Origin: CAZNPH01 sp964574985 | Lineage (GTDB): Bacteria > Bacteroidota > Bacteroidia > Bacteroidales > SM23-62 | Length of the DNA: 64,000 nt | Direction of reading: 5' to 3' | Assembly: GCA_964574985.1 (NCBI GenBank) | Contig: CAZNPH010000001.1 | Coordinates: 124,001 to 188,000, forward strand | In this document: piece after piece, positions 45,515 to 53,699 of the stretch | Position numbering within the stretch: position 1 is the first letter of the stretch | How the letters are laid out: every line of letters begins with the position of its first letter | Notes under the pieces: generated by a model | Seen by the model: the letters and a program-made list of their open reading frames with translations, nothing else | The model's database searches: none | What the model was told of the DNA's origin: nothing | Translations under genes and position numbers: made by a program

Positions 45515-47191
45515 TTATTCCCGGGGCGGCCAACCGATGTCATCCCAGTCTTCGTCATACCAGGGTATATAATCCGTGCCCAGCGCCTTCGTCACGCCAA
45601 CCAGCCGTTTATACTCCCTTGTCTTCCTGAATCCGTGAACCCGGAAAGGATATGGATGCCTGAAAGTGGCAAGAAAATGGTTCAGTATATTTTTCATGCT
45701 GTCCAGCCGTCCTGAATATCCCTGTTGGTATGCCAGATTTGTCAGCTCGTATGGGTCCTCATAGAGATCATACAGTTGATCAGCATCAAAATAATGGGGA
45801 AAGAACTCCATTGCAATGGAAGAATGGGACTGTTTAAACGAATTCAAATGGTTGGGCGCATAATCTATCTTTCCTGATATCATGTCATCCAGGGTCAGGG
45901 CGGGATAGTGAAATGCGATGTACTTGTAACGATCACTGATTATTGCCCGCGTGATCCCGGATTCAGCATACAGGTAATCCCTGATATTCATTGCCGGATC
46001 GGTCAACAGAGGAACCAGGCTTTTGCCGTCGAGAATAACATCCTCCGGTGGATCGACCCTGGCCGCTTCCATGATGGTAGGAAGCACATCAACACTTTGG
46101 ACCAGTTCAACACATGCCTGTCCCTCAACCGTTCTGCCCGGCCAGTAAATGATCATGGGGACCTTCAGTCCCTTTTCATAACAGGTGGTCTTACCTGGTT
46201 CGGTGTTATGATCGGCCATAAAAATGATCAGCGTATTTTCATCCATGCCAAGTTCCCTGAGCTTATTCAATACAAGCCCTACATGATGGTCCAGGCTGGC
46301 CATTCCAGCGGCACGGTGTCGTTCGGATGGTGACAGCTCACTGGTTTTCGCCATGAAATCTTTCACCGGCAACTGATATTTTTCCAGTTCCGGCATTCTT
46401 CCTTCCATGGTATAGGTAATATCGCGGCTCAAAGATGCCGTATGGTTGGGGCCGTGGACCGATGTGGTGGCCGAATAAAGAAAAAAAGGTGTATCCCTTT
46501 GGGCCGCCTCTTCCAGAAAATCGATGGCTCCTTTGGTCATCCAGGGGAAATTGTGAAAATGCAGGCCCGGGACGCTTCCTCCGTAGTTGCCCCATAGAAG
46601 ACTCCTTGCCCGGTCAAAACCGGTGATCCTTTTGAGTTGTTCAACCAGTATTCGCTGATGTTCTGCAAGCAACTGGTCTGCCTCCGGTGAATCAAGTCCA
46701 ATGTTTTCATTAAGTTCAGGCAGATCAACATCACCCGGTAAATGTCCGGCATGGAACTTCCCGTTCATTCCTGTAAAATACCCGTTTCCGGACAGGATAC
46801 TGGCAATGGTCTGGCTTCCGGGCCTGATCCAGGTATTCCATTCAATTGAATACGGACGTTCAGGCGGAAAAACATCCAAAAACACCGGATGGGAGCATCT
46901 CCCCGGGTATTTACCGGTCAACACCGCGTAACGGCTTGGAGTACACATGGGAGCAACACTGTAAGCCCTGGAAAACCATACACCGTTCAGGGCCAGTGAA
47001 TCAAGATTGGGTGTGGTCCATTTATCAGCTCCGTATACCCCCAGATACCCAGGATCCATCTCATCTGAATAAAAACAGATGATGTTGGGCAGCTCCCCCT
47101 TTTTGTCCCCGGCAGTACAACCTGCCAGGGAATATGCAACCAGCGAGGACAGAAATATCCGGCTTCCGGATTTACCAAATGATCTATGCAT
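45515..47191 (-). CDS. Sulfatase (S1 family), lipoprotein
   Basis: S1 sulfatases hydrolyse sulfate esters after an anaerobic or aerobic maturase converts a Cys to formylglycine. The maturation motif CTPSRYAVLTG starts at Cys83. NIICFYSDEMDPGYLGVYG near 37 and ADHNTEPGKTTCYEKGLKVPMI near 330 supply further metal-site residues. The leader ends in SLAGC, a lipobox. At 558 aa it is of usual size. The substrate could be a sulfated polysaccharide or aglycone; no glycosidase is adjacent. The dedicated promoter has a TATATTTG box 17 bp upstream. Confidence 0.92.
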   Translation of the reverse strand: MHRSFGKSGSRIFLSSLVAYSLAGCTAGDKKGELPNIICFYSDEMDPGYLGVYGADKWTTPNLDSLALNGVWFSRAYSVAPMCTPSRYAVLTGKYPGRCSHPVFLDVFPPERPYSIEWNTWIRPGSQTIASILSGNGYFTGMNGKFHAGHLPGDVDLPELNENIGLDSPEADQLLAEHQRILVEQLKRITGFDRARSLLWGNYGGSVPGLHFHNFPWMTKGAIDFLEEAAQRDTPFFLYSATTSVHGPNHTASLSRDITYTMEGRMPELEKYQLPVKDFMAKTSELSPSERHRAAGMASLDHHVGLVLNKLRELGMDENTLIIFMADHNTEPGKTTCYEKGLKVPMIIYWPGRTVEGQACVELVQSVDVLPTIMEAARVDPPEDVILDGKSLVPLLTDPAMNIRDYLYAESGITRAIISDRYKYIAFHYPALTLDDMISGKIDYAPNHLNSFKQSHSSIAMEFFPHYFDADQLYDLYEDPYELTNLAYQQGYSGRLDSMKNILNHFLATFRHPYPFRVHGFRKTREYKRLVGVTKALGTDYIPWYDEDWDDIGWPPRE

Positions 47192-47394
47192 GGATTATGT
47201 GTTTATGCAAATATACCAAAGATCCCGGAAGAACCTGCAATGTTCATGTTCAACAATGGTGTTCAGTGCCGTACAACCAAATGTCCGTTTATGTACGTTT
47301 TTTACAGGGATAATATACATGTTTCTTTATGCTAACCATCTGTATCGCTACATTTTAAAAAATATGGTACGATCTGTGAGGTTTATATTATTTA
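47192..47394. other. Intergenic stretch between divergent genes
   Basis: This AT-rich stretch lies between the sulfatase start and the structured repeat before the response regulator. It holds the sulfatase promoter and a 6-bp inverted repeat (CGTACA at 47270-47275, TGTACG at 47292-47297). I see no small gene or RNA in the rest. Confidence 0.4.
47208..47240 (-). promoter_or_regulatory. Bacteroidota promoter of the sulfatase gene
   Basis: On the minus strand TATATTTG (47208-47215) has a TTG at 47238-47240, 22 bp upstream, slightly longer than the common spacing. Confidence 0.5.
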
Positions 47395-47514
47395 ATGGGG
47401 GTTCGCCGGCCAGGACCATGGACAGCCCGTGGGAGGCCGGCAACAAAAGAGCATAATGTTAGAACCATCATTGTAAAGTGCTGAATATTAAATGATTAAT
47501 TCAAAATCATTCGG
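47395..47514 (+). repeat. Structured leader repeat, right module (copy 1)
   Basis: The element begins ATGGGGGTTCG. GCCGGCC (47405-47411) pairs with GGCCGGC (47435-47441); an inner stem pairs CCATGG (47416-47421) with CCGTGG (47427-47432) around loop ACAGC. CAACAAAAG follows, then an AT-rich tail with GTGCTGAATATTAA that is similar to the copy at 53.6 kb up to the start codon. It directly precedes the response regulator. Confidence 0.7.
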
Positions 47515-48138
47515 ATGAGAAAACCGGAGGGCAAATTATTGATCGTGGACGATGATCCTTACATCATATTAGCTTTGAATGCATTGCTTAAAAATTATTT
47601 CGACAAAATCATGTTATTGCAGGATCCGGCCCTTTTGTTGGAAAATATGAAAAAGCAACGCTATGATATGATCCTGCTGGATATGTATTTCAGACATAAG
47701 CAAAATCCGGAAAAAGAAGGTATTTACTGGCTGAGAAAAATAAATAAATTGGATGCCTCCGTTATTGTGATCATGATCGCCGATTATGTGGAAATGGAGA
47801 ATGCCATGGAGGCAGTATACGCGGGAGCAACGGATTTCATAGTCAAACCATGGCAAAACGAAAAAACTTTGTCAACCATAATGGCCGGACTCAAACTGGG
47901 CCGTTATAAAAAGATCATGAAAAGAAGAAATACTGCATCCGGGTCAAAGCAACCGTTGCAAGGCTCTTTCAAAAAACTCAACCTTGCCCATATTGAAAAA
48001 TGGGCCATCATCAGTTGTATCCGCAAACATCACGGAAACCTGAGCAGTGCGGCAAAAGAGCTGGGAATTACCAGGGGGTCATTGTATCGCAGACTGGATA
48101 AATATTCCCTTCAGGCCAGTGTGGAAGCGTCAAGATAA
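47515..48138 (+). CDS. Response regulator with Fis-type HTH (RegA/ActR-like layout)
   Basis: The 207 aa protein has a receiver domain (residues 1-125) and a C-terminal Fis-like helix-turn-helix (about 158-200: IISCIRKHHGNLSSAAKELG, then RGSLYRRLDKY). Asp12-14, phospho-acceptor Asp56 in LLDMYF and Lys111 in VKPW are present; the usual Thr/Ser is Ala89 (MIADY), so signalling may be altered. There is no AAA+ domain, as in RegA/PrrA/ActR regulators. No histidine kinase is adjacent. The gene follows a structured repeat whose end touches the ATG. Confidence 0.85.
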   Translation: MRKPEGKLLIVDDDPYIILALNALLKNYFDKIMLLQDPALLLENMKKQRYDMILLDMYFRHKQNPEKEGIYWLRKINKLDASVIVIMIADYVEMENAMEAVYAGATDFIVKPWQNEKTLSTIMAGLKLGRYKKIMKRRNTASGSKQPLQGSFKKLNLAHIEKWAIISCIRKHHGNLSSAAKELGITRGSLYRRLDKYSLQASVEASR

Positions 48139-48147
48139 GGGATAGTT

Positions 48148-49182
48148 CTACATCAGGAATATCTGGCTCTTCCGGCAATGCCGGATCATTTCGTCGGGCC
48201 AGATGCTTGCCTGCACCTCCCCTATATGGGCTTTGCGCAGGAAATACATGCATAGTCTTGATTGCCCGATTCCTCCCCCGATGGACTGGGGAAACTCCCC
48301 TGAAAGCAAACGGCGGTGAAACATCAGTTTCTTTCGTTCGGTAGCACCTGCGGCTTCGAGCTGCTGAAACATGCTATCCCTGCTGACCCGGATGCCCATG
48401 GAAGAAATTTCAAAAGCATTTTTCAATACGGGATTCCAGATGATCAGATCACCGTTAAGCCCTTTCCTGCCATCCCCGGTAGGCGTGATCCAGTCATCAT
48501 AATCGGGAGCTCTACCATCATGGGGCTTCCCATCGGACAGAACAGCACCGATCCCGATGATAAAAACCGCTCCGTGTTTTTCAGTAATCCGGTTCTCCCT
48601 TTCCCTGGGTTCCAAATTTGGATATGCTTCCACAAGATCTTCAGCATGGATGAACGTGATCTCCCCGGGCAATTGGGGTTTGATCTCCGGGTAGTTTTCA
48701 TACACAAGAAATTCGGTACGTATCAGGACTTCATAAATTTTTCTGACCGTTTCCTTCAGATAATCCAGCGTCCTGTCTTTTTCGGACATATTTTTTTCCC
48801 AGTCCCACTGATCAACATATATGGAATGAATATTGTCAAGCTCTTCATCAGGCCTCATGGCATTCATATCCGTATATATGCCGTATCCCGGACTGATCCC
48901 GTAATCGGCCAGGATCATCCTTTTCCATTTGGCCAGGGAATGAACCACCTCGGCAACTTGATCTTTCATGTCTTTTATCATAAAGGAAACGGGTCGTTCG
49001 ATACCGTTCAGGTCATCGTTGATCCCGGTTCCACGTAATACAAAAAGCGGTGCGGTCACACGACGGAGTTTCAGTTCGGTGGACAGACCCAGTTCAAAAA
49101 AATCCTTGATCAGTTTGATGGCCTTTTCTGTCTGTTTCAGGTTCAGCAAAGGCTTGTACTTATCCGGGATGATCAGTTTCAT
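48148..49182 (-). CDS. asnA: Aspartate-ammonia ligase
   Basis: AsnA makes asparagine from aspartate, ammonia and ATP. The start MKLIIPDKYKPLLNL and TEKAIKLIKDFFE are characteristic, as are APLFVLRGTGINDDLNG near 45, the tRNA-synthetase-like core (KRMILADYGISPGYGIYTDMNAMRPDEE near 105) and GGGIGQSRLCMYFL near 310. From the chosen start the protein is 344 aa, close to the usual length; longer in-frame starts would lie upstream of the likely transcription start at the -7 box at 49212-49219. It converges with the response regulator gene. Confidence 0.95.
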   Translation of the reverse strand: MKLIIPDKYKPLLNLKQTEKAIKLIKDFFELGLSTELKLRRVTAPLFVLRGTGINDDLNGIERPVSFMIKDMKDQVAEVVHSLAKWKRMILADYGISPGYGIYTDMNAMRPDEELDNIHSIYVDQWDWEKNMSEKDRTLDYLKETVRKIYEVLIRTEFLVYENYPEIKPQLPGEITFIHAEDLVEAYPNLEPRERENRITEKHGAVFIIGIGAVLSDGKPHDGRAPDYDDWITPTGDGRKGLNGDLIIWNPVLKNAFEISSMGIRVSRDSMFQQLEAAGATERKKLMFHRRLLSGEFPQSIGGGIGQSRLCMYFLRKAHIGEVQASIWPDEMIRHCRKSQIFLM

Positions 49183-49211
49183 GAGCATGAAGTTTGTCGT
49201 TTTCGGGCTAA

Positions 49212-49219
49212 CAAAAATA
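49212..49219 (-). promoter_or_regulatory. Bacteroidota -7 box (TATTTTTG) of asnA
   Basis: The octamer lies 29 bp before the asnA ATG at 49182 and supports that start. The spacing to the nearest upstream TTG is short. Confidence 0.5.
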
Positions 49220-49337
49220 GATGAATTTTCATAACAATCCATCTTTTCGGCAAATCTCCCACAAGATCCTTGACGGGAATTATTGCTTGAAAGCAGATTT
49301 TTACGATTATTTTTTAATTTAGTTGTTTAAGATGCTT

Positions 49338-49447
49338 ATCACCAATTTTACGGCAAGCCGCCTCATGAAGACAAAAGGGGGTTCGCGGGCCGGCATGTGG
49401 ACACCATATAACTAAATTAATTACAAATTAATACAGGATTTTTTATC
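49338..49447 (+). repeat. Leader repeat, compact copy (copy 2)
   Basis: The left module (ATCACC at 49338, CGGCAAGCCG at 49351-49360, then AGACAAAA) runs straight into a shortened right module (GGGGGTTCG from 49377, GGGCCGGC, GTGGACACC) without the full hairpin. An AT-rich tail leads to the sulfatase ATG. It lies between divergent asnA and sulfatase genes. Confidence 0.55.
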
Positions 49448-51043
49448 ATGAGTGCAGGCGGACTCCTGACGGTAGCCGGCTGCACCGTTGAAAGGAAAAA
49501 GCTTCCTCCTTTGCCCGAAAAGCCGAACATTTTGTTTATCATGACCGACGACCATGCCTACCAGGCCATCAGTGCCTATGAAGGATTCCTGGCCGAAGCC
49601 GCTCCCACCCCCAACATTGACCGGCTGGCCCATGAAGGCATACTGTTCAGAAATGCTTTTGTGACCAATTCGATCTGTGCTCCCTGCCGGGCTACAATTC
49701 TGACCGGGAAATACAGCCATCTCAACGGGATTCCCGACAATCTGACCCCCTTTGACACCAGTCAGCTTACTTTCCCGAAAATCCTGCAGGAGTCAGGTTA
49801 CCAAACGGCCATGATAGGAAAATGGCACCTGAAAACCACCCCCTCTGGATTTGATTTCTGGAAGATTCTTCCCGGACAGGGGCAATATTATAATCCGGAT
49901 TTCCTGACCCCGGAAGGACGCATCCGCATTCGCGGATATGTGACGGACATCATCACCGGAGAAACTTTGAACTGGCTGAAAAACAAACGGGACCCTGAAA
50001 AACCTTTTATGATCATGTGCCATCACAAGGCACCTCACCGGACCTGGTGGCCGGGTCCGGATCATCTGCAAACATTCCGGGGTGAAACTTTCCCCAAACC
50101 TTCAACCCTTTACGATGACCACCGGAGGATGGGTACCGCCGCCAGGATCGCCAAAATGAAGATCATGGATGACATGTCCCTTGTACATGACCTGAAGATC
50201 AAGCCCGAAGATCCCCTGACCATCGTGGAAGACGAACCCTGGAGCATCCGCTCGTACAAGTTAGCTTACATCCGGATGAACCCCGAACAACGGCACGCAT
50301 GGGACAAGGCCTATGATCCCATGATCAATGCCTTCAGAGAACAGGATCCTGCCGGCCGGGAGCTGCTCGACTGGAAATACCAGCGTTACATGGAGGATTA
50401 CCTGCGCTGCATCCAGTCGGTCGATGACAATGTGGGCAGATTACTGGATTATCTGGATTCAAGCGGGCTGTCTGAAAACACGGTTATAGTGTATACTTCG
50501 GATCAGGGATTCTATCTGGGTGAGCACGGATGGTTCGACAAACGTTTCATGTACAGGGAATCCTTCCATACCCCCCTGATTATCAAGTGGCCGGGGGTGA
50601 TCGAACCTGGAAGCGTGAATCATGATTTTGTGATGAACCTTGATTTTGCCGAAACATTTCTTGATATGGCCGGGTTGCCTGTTCCCGGGGATATGCAGGG
50701 GGTTAGCTTTTTGCCCCTGCTCAGGGGAAATACGCCGGAAAACTGGCGGAAGTCCGTTTACTACCACTACTATGAATACCTCGGCGGAGCCGGACACAAT
50801 GCATTGCCTCATTATGGCATCCGGACCGGAAGATACAAGCTTATGCACTTCTACACCATAGGTGAATGGGAATTGTACGATACCGAAGCGGATCCCCGTG
50901 AACAGAACAACCTGACGGGTTCGCCCGGAACCGGTGAAACAGTCGATATGCTCAAGCAACAGCTTAAAGCATTGAGAGAACAATATCAGGTCAGCGGGGA
51001 TACTTCCCTGTTGCTGGATTATGAAAACAAAACCTTTTTTTGA
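49448..51043 (+). CDS. Sulfatase (S1 family), short leader
   Basis: This 531 aa sulfatase has the formylglycine motif CAPCRATILTG starting at Cys77, PNILFIMTDDHAYQA near 26, ITGKWH-like MIGKWHLK near 115, YTSDQGFYLGEHGWFDKR near 345 and YDTEADPREQNNL near the end. The leader is odd: it begins MSAGGLLTVAGC, the last part of a typical TAT/lipoprotein signal, but the basic n-region is missing. Upstream is a stop codon and then the repeat. The start may have been cut when the repeat arrived, or a non-standard upstream start is used. Confidence 0.9.
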   Translation: MSAGGLLTVAGCTVERKKLPPLPEKPNILFIMTDDHAYQAISAYEGFLAEAAPTPNIDRLAHEGILFRNAFVTNSICAPCRATILTGKYSHLNGIPDNLTPFDTSQLTFPKILQESGYQTAMIGKWHLKTTPSGFDFWKILPGQGQYYNPDFLTPEGRIRIRGYVTDIITGETLNWLKNKRDPEKPFMIMCHHKAPHRTWWPGPDHLQTFRGETFPKPSTLYDDHRRMGTAARIAKMKIMDDMSLVHDLKIKPEDPLTIVEDEPWSIRSYKLAYIRMNPEQRHAWDKAYDPMINAFREQDPAGRELLDWKYQRYMEDYLRCIQSVDDNVGRLLDYLDSSGLSENTVIVYTSDQGFYLGEHGWFDKRFMYRESFHTPLIIKWPGVIEPGSVNHDFVMNLDFAETFLDMAGLPVPGDMQGVSFLPLLRGNTPENWRKSVYYHYYEYLGGAGHNALPHYGIRTGRYKLMHFYTIGEWELYDTEADPREQNNLTGSPGTGETVDMLKQQLKALREQYQVSGDTSLLLDYENKTFF

Positions 51044-51047
51044 ACCA

Positions 51048-52238
51048 TCAGTCTTTTTTCCGCCTGCGAATCAGGCTCCGTATATAAAGCGATCCGGTAA
51101 GCATTCCGAAAAAGAGAAAAAACAAACCGCCGGAGAGAAGTGCCGTGGGTAATCCGGCACCGTCTGTAACAGCACCCATAACAGGACCGATCACTATGAA
51201 CATGATCCGGATAATAAAATTTCTTACCGACAAAACGGTGGCCCTGTTTTCAGATGCGGTATCCCGGTTGATATAGTCCTTAAGAACAGGGGTGGCAATC
51301 CCACGAACCGCATAGAACATGAATAAAAACGCGATTCCCCACAGGGCTTCGGTAGCACCGGTAAGCAGGTAGCCTGCTGATATGAACAAAGTGATAGCGG
51401 GGATCATGGCCCGGGGTGATACGCGTTTTTCGATCCTGAAAGCCAGAAAAGCCATTACCCCAACCGTCGCATTCAGCAACATCCACATGATCCCGAACAA
51501 ATCGAGCGGAAGTCCCACATATTCAAAATAGGGCTGGGCAAACCATGCCAGGGTCAGTGTAGATGTCCCGGTCAAAGAAGAATAAAATATATTTCTGCGT
51601 AAAGTCGGATGTTCAATCAGGGAGTGCCTGACCACCCGCATTATGCCCCTGAATCCCTGCAAAACAACAGATTTGTGACGGGACGGTTCAACCAGAAGCA
51701 ATGCAGACGGAATGGCCAGAAAAGCAATGCCGGTCTGGAAATAATAGTTGGTGCGCAGACTGATGGCGGCGATAAGGCCTCCCAGAATGGCGGCGACAGC
51801 TTCCGATATGCTCCCCAGGCCAACCAGTCGACCTTCATATTTCACATAATCACTTTGCCGGTTGACCGACATAAGAGAGTCGTAAAGCATGGCTGAATCG
51901 GCTCCTGAGATCATGCTGTATCCTATTCCCAGTATAATCTCCGCGATCATAAAACTCCAGAAGGAATATGAAAATGCGTAGGTTCCCATTCCCGCAAAAC
52001 CCAGCAAAGCACCTAGCAAAAGGGTTTTCCTGCGCCCAATGATATCGGCCAGATAGCCGGAAGGAATCTCCATCACCACTATGGCCACGGAATAGATGGC
52101 GCGCAGGGTCATGATATCCCGCATGCCCAACCCGTTCTGTTCATAAAAAGGAACGATATAGGGCATGAACAGCATGAACCACTTGGTGAACTTGATCACA
52201 TGGAGATAATAAATATTGGATACAGGGTCATGCCGCAT
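51048..52238 (-). CDS. MFS transporter, 12 helices
   Basis: The 396 aa protein has the twelve-helix major-facilitator layout with the loop 2-3 motif GYLADIIGRRKTLLLG near residue 57 and a central hydrophilic loop near 185-205 (VEPSRHKSVVLQGFRGIMR). The N-terminal helix follows a short cytoplasmic start. The substrate cannot be inferred; related proteins are often annotated as drug or sugar exporters. Its gene converges with the sulfatase (4 bp between stops) and follows the MBL hydrolase gene by 18 bp on the same strand. Confidence 0.87.
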   Translation of the reverse strand: MRHDPVSNIYYLHVIKFTKWFMLFMPYIVPFYEQNGLGMRDIMTLRAIYSVAIVVMEIPSGYLADIIGRRKTLLLGALLGFAGMGTYAFSYSFWSFMIAEIILGIGYSMISGADSAMLYDSLMSVNRQSDYVKYEGRLVGLGSISEAVAAILGGLIAAISLRTNYYFQTGIAFLAIPSALLLVEPSRHKSVVLQGFRGIMRVVRHSLIEHPTLRRNIFYSSLTGTSTLTLAWFAQPYFEYVGLPLDLFGIMWMLLNATVGVMAFLAFRIEKRVSPRAMIPAITLFISAGYLLTGATEALWGIAFLFMFYAVRGIATPVLKDYINRDTASENRATVLSVRNFIIRIMFIVIGPVMGAVTDGAGLPTALLSGGLFFLFFGMLTGSLYIRSLIRRRKKD

Positions 52239-52256
52239 ATTGCTGGAAATTTCCCG

Positions 52257-53021
52257 TCAGCCCAGCTCCAGCATGAGTCCGTCAAAGGCCGGCTGGATCC
52301 CGGGTGGCAATTCTTTCATAAGGGATTTATGGGTACCAAGCTGATGGCTGATGTGGGTAAGGTATGCTTTTCCGGGTTTAACTTCCTCAATCAGTCCGAG
52401 CGCCTCTCTGAGCGTCAGATGGGATATGTGTTCCTTCCTTCTCAGTGCAGTCAAAACAAGCACCCGGGTCCCCAGTATCTTTTTTTTCTCCTCCGTTGAA
52501 ATGTATTTTACATCCGTCAGATATGTGAAATCCCCTATCCGGAATCCCAGTACCGGCAGGCGGTAGTGCATGGCCCTGACCGGCATGATCCTGTTTCCAT
52601 TGACATGGAAGGGAAGGTTATCAATAATGTGTACATCCACACTGGGGACGCCCGGATACTTCTTCTCTGCAAAAATATAGGGAAACTGTGTTTTCAGAGC
52701 CCTGATCACTCTTTCCTCGGCATAGATGTCCATTGACTTTTTCATGATGAAATTGAAAGCCCGGATATCGTCGAGTCCGGCAATATGATCCCGGTGTGCG
52801 TGGGTATACAGAACGGCTTCCAGACGTTTGACATTCTCCCGGAGCATTTGCTGGCGAAAATCCGGACTTGTATCAATCACCAGATTGAGGCCGCCTGCCT
52901 CTATCAGCACGGATGACCGCAATCTTTTATCCCGCAAGTCCCCGGACCGGCACACTTCACAATCACAGGCAATGATGGGTACGCCCTGCGAAGTGCCGGT
53001 CCCCAGAAAGGTTATTTTCAT
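52257..53021 (-). CDS. MBL-fold metallo-hydrolase, PhnP/RNase Z-like
   Basis: The 254 aa protein is of the metallo-beta-lactamase fold. It starts MKITFLGTGTSQGVPIIACDCEVC, the pattern of PhnP-like phosphodiesterases, with the Cys pair that binds a structural metal. The catalytic motif THAHRDHIAGLDDIRAFN is near residue 75, and YLTHISHQLGTHKSL near 230 supplies the late His. It is cytoplasmic. A candidate -7 box lies only about 8 bp before the ATG, so the transcript may be leaderless. PhnP activity on cyclic phosphates is possible, but no phn genes are present. Confidence 0.9.
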   Translation of the reverse strand: MKITFLGTGTSQGVPIIACDCEVCRSGDLRDKRLRSSVLIEAGGLNLVIDTSPDFRQQMLRENVKRLEAVLYTHAHRDHIAGLDDIRAFNFIMKKSMDIYAEERVIRALKTQFPYIFAEKKYPGVPSVDVHIIDNLPFHVNGNRIMPVRAMHYRLPVLGFRIGDFTYLTDVKYISTEEKKKILGTRVLVLTALRRKEHISHLTLREALGLIEEVKPGKAYLTHISHQLGTHKSLMKELPPGIQPAFDGLMLELG

Positions 53022-53028
53022 TGCTCCC

Positions 53029-53036
53029 CAAAATTA
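53029..53036 (-). promoter_or_regulatory. Bacteroidota -7 box (TAATTTTG), possible leaderless start
   Basis: On the minus strand TAATTTTG ends about 8 bp before the ATG of the MBL hydrolase (53021), which would leave almost no 5' leader. Confidence 0.4.
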
Positions 53037-53082
53037 ACGATAATCATGAAAATATTTCTATTTTTACGTGACTGTTGAAAAA

Positions 53083-53463
53083 ATGACACGGATACGAAGA
53101 TACAGGAAATACATCCTGCCGCTTATTTTTCCTGCCGTTATCTGGTTGCTGGTTAATTTTGCCATCAACCGGCATACGCACCGGTTGAAATCAGGTCACA
53201 CCATCACCCATGCCCATCCCTTCAACAAGCAAAACAGCGGGAACAAAACAACTCCGTTTCATTCACATACGGATATCGATATCCTCTTTCTGGAACTCAT
53301 TACCGGGATTCTCCTGATTGTTAGCTGGGGCATATCCCTGGCCATCCGCAAACAGGCCGCATTTCATAAAATCATTCCTCAGAATTCAGTAAATACTCCT
53401 TCCCGTATACATTTAATTCCTGAAAAAAGAGGACCTCCTGTTCCTCCCCAGTTCAAATTCTGA
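53083..53463 (+). CDS. Small His-rich membrane protein, unknown
   Basis: From the ATG the product is about 126 aa: MTRIRRYRKYILPLIF, one membrane helix (residues 10-24), a periplasmic loop with a dense His set (HTHRLKSGHTITHAHPF and FHSHTDIDI), a second helix (LFLELITGILLIVSWG) and a basic tail. A GTG 15 bp upstream could also start it. I do not recognise a family. The His-rich loop and its position upstream of the zinc-type porin and ABC genes suggest metal binding or sensing in that system. Confidence 0.65.
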   Translation: MTRIRRYRKYILPLIFPAVIWLLVNFAINRHTHRLKSGHTITHAHPFNKQNSGNKTTPFHSHTDIDILFLELITGILLIVSWGISLAIRKQAAFHKIIPQNSVNTPSRIHLIPEKRGPPVPPQFKF

Positions 53464-53500
53464 ATTTCCAATTCCCAAAATTTTCAAAAGAAATTAAATG

Positions 53501-53699
53501 ACCCCCATCACCGATCAGCCGGCAGGCCGCCGGATATAGACAAAAGGCTATGAATATACGGATCAACATCATTTTTACATATGGGGGTTCGCCGGCCAGG
53601 ACCACGGACAGCCTGTGGGTAGCCGGCAACAAAAGGACAAGCATTAGAGCTGACATTATAACGTGCTAAATATTAACTGCTTAACTTAAATATATTCCA
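53501..53699 (+). repeat. Structured leader repeat, full copy (copy 3)
   Basis: Left module: ATCACCGAT from 53507, hairpin CCGGC/GCCGG (53519-53533), AGACAAAAG (53538-53546). ACCCCCAT (53501-53508) is a perfect inverted repeat of ATGGGGGT (53581-53588). Right module: GCCGGC (53591-53596) pairs with GCCGGC (53622-53627); inner stem CCACGG (53602-53607) with CTGTGG (53613-53618), loop ACAGC. The AT-rich tail matches copy 1 up to the GTG at 53700. Confidence 0.7.

Noticed and set aside
47395..53699. Leader repeats as integron attC sites
   Set aside because: They are short and hairpin-forming, but no GTTRRRY/RYYYAAC ends are found, no integrase is present, and the genes behind them are ordinary chromosomal genes.
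53641..53699. Zur-box-like ACATTATAACGT before the zinc porin
   Set aside because: The same AT-rich tail occurs before the unrelated response regulator, so it belongs to the repeat and not to zinc control.
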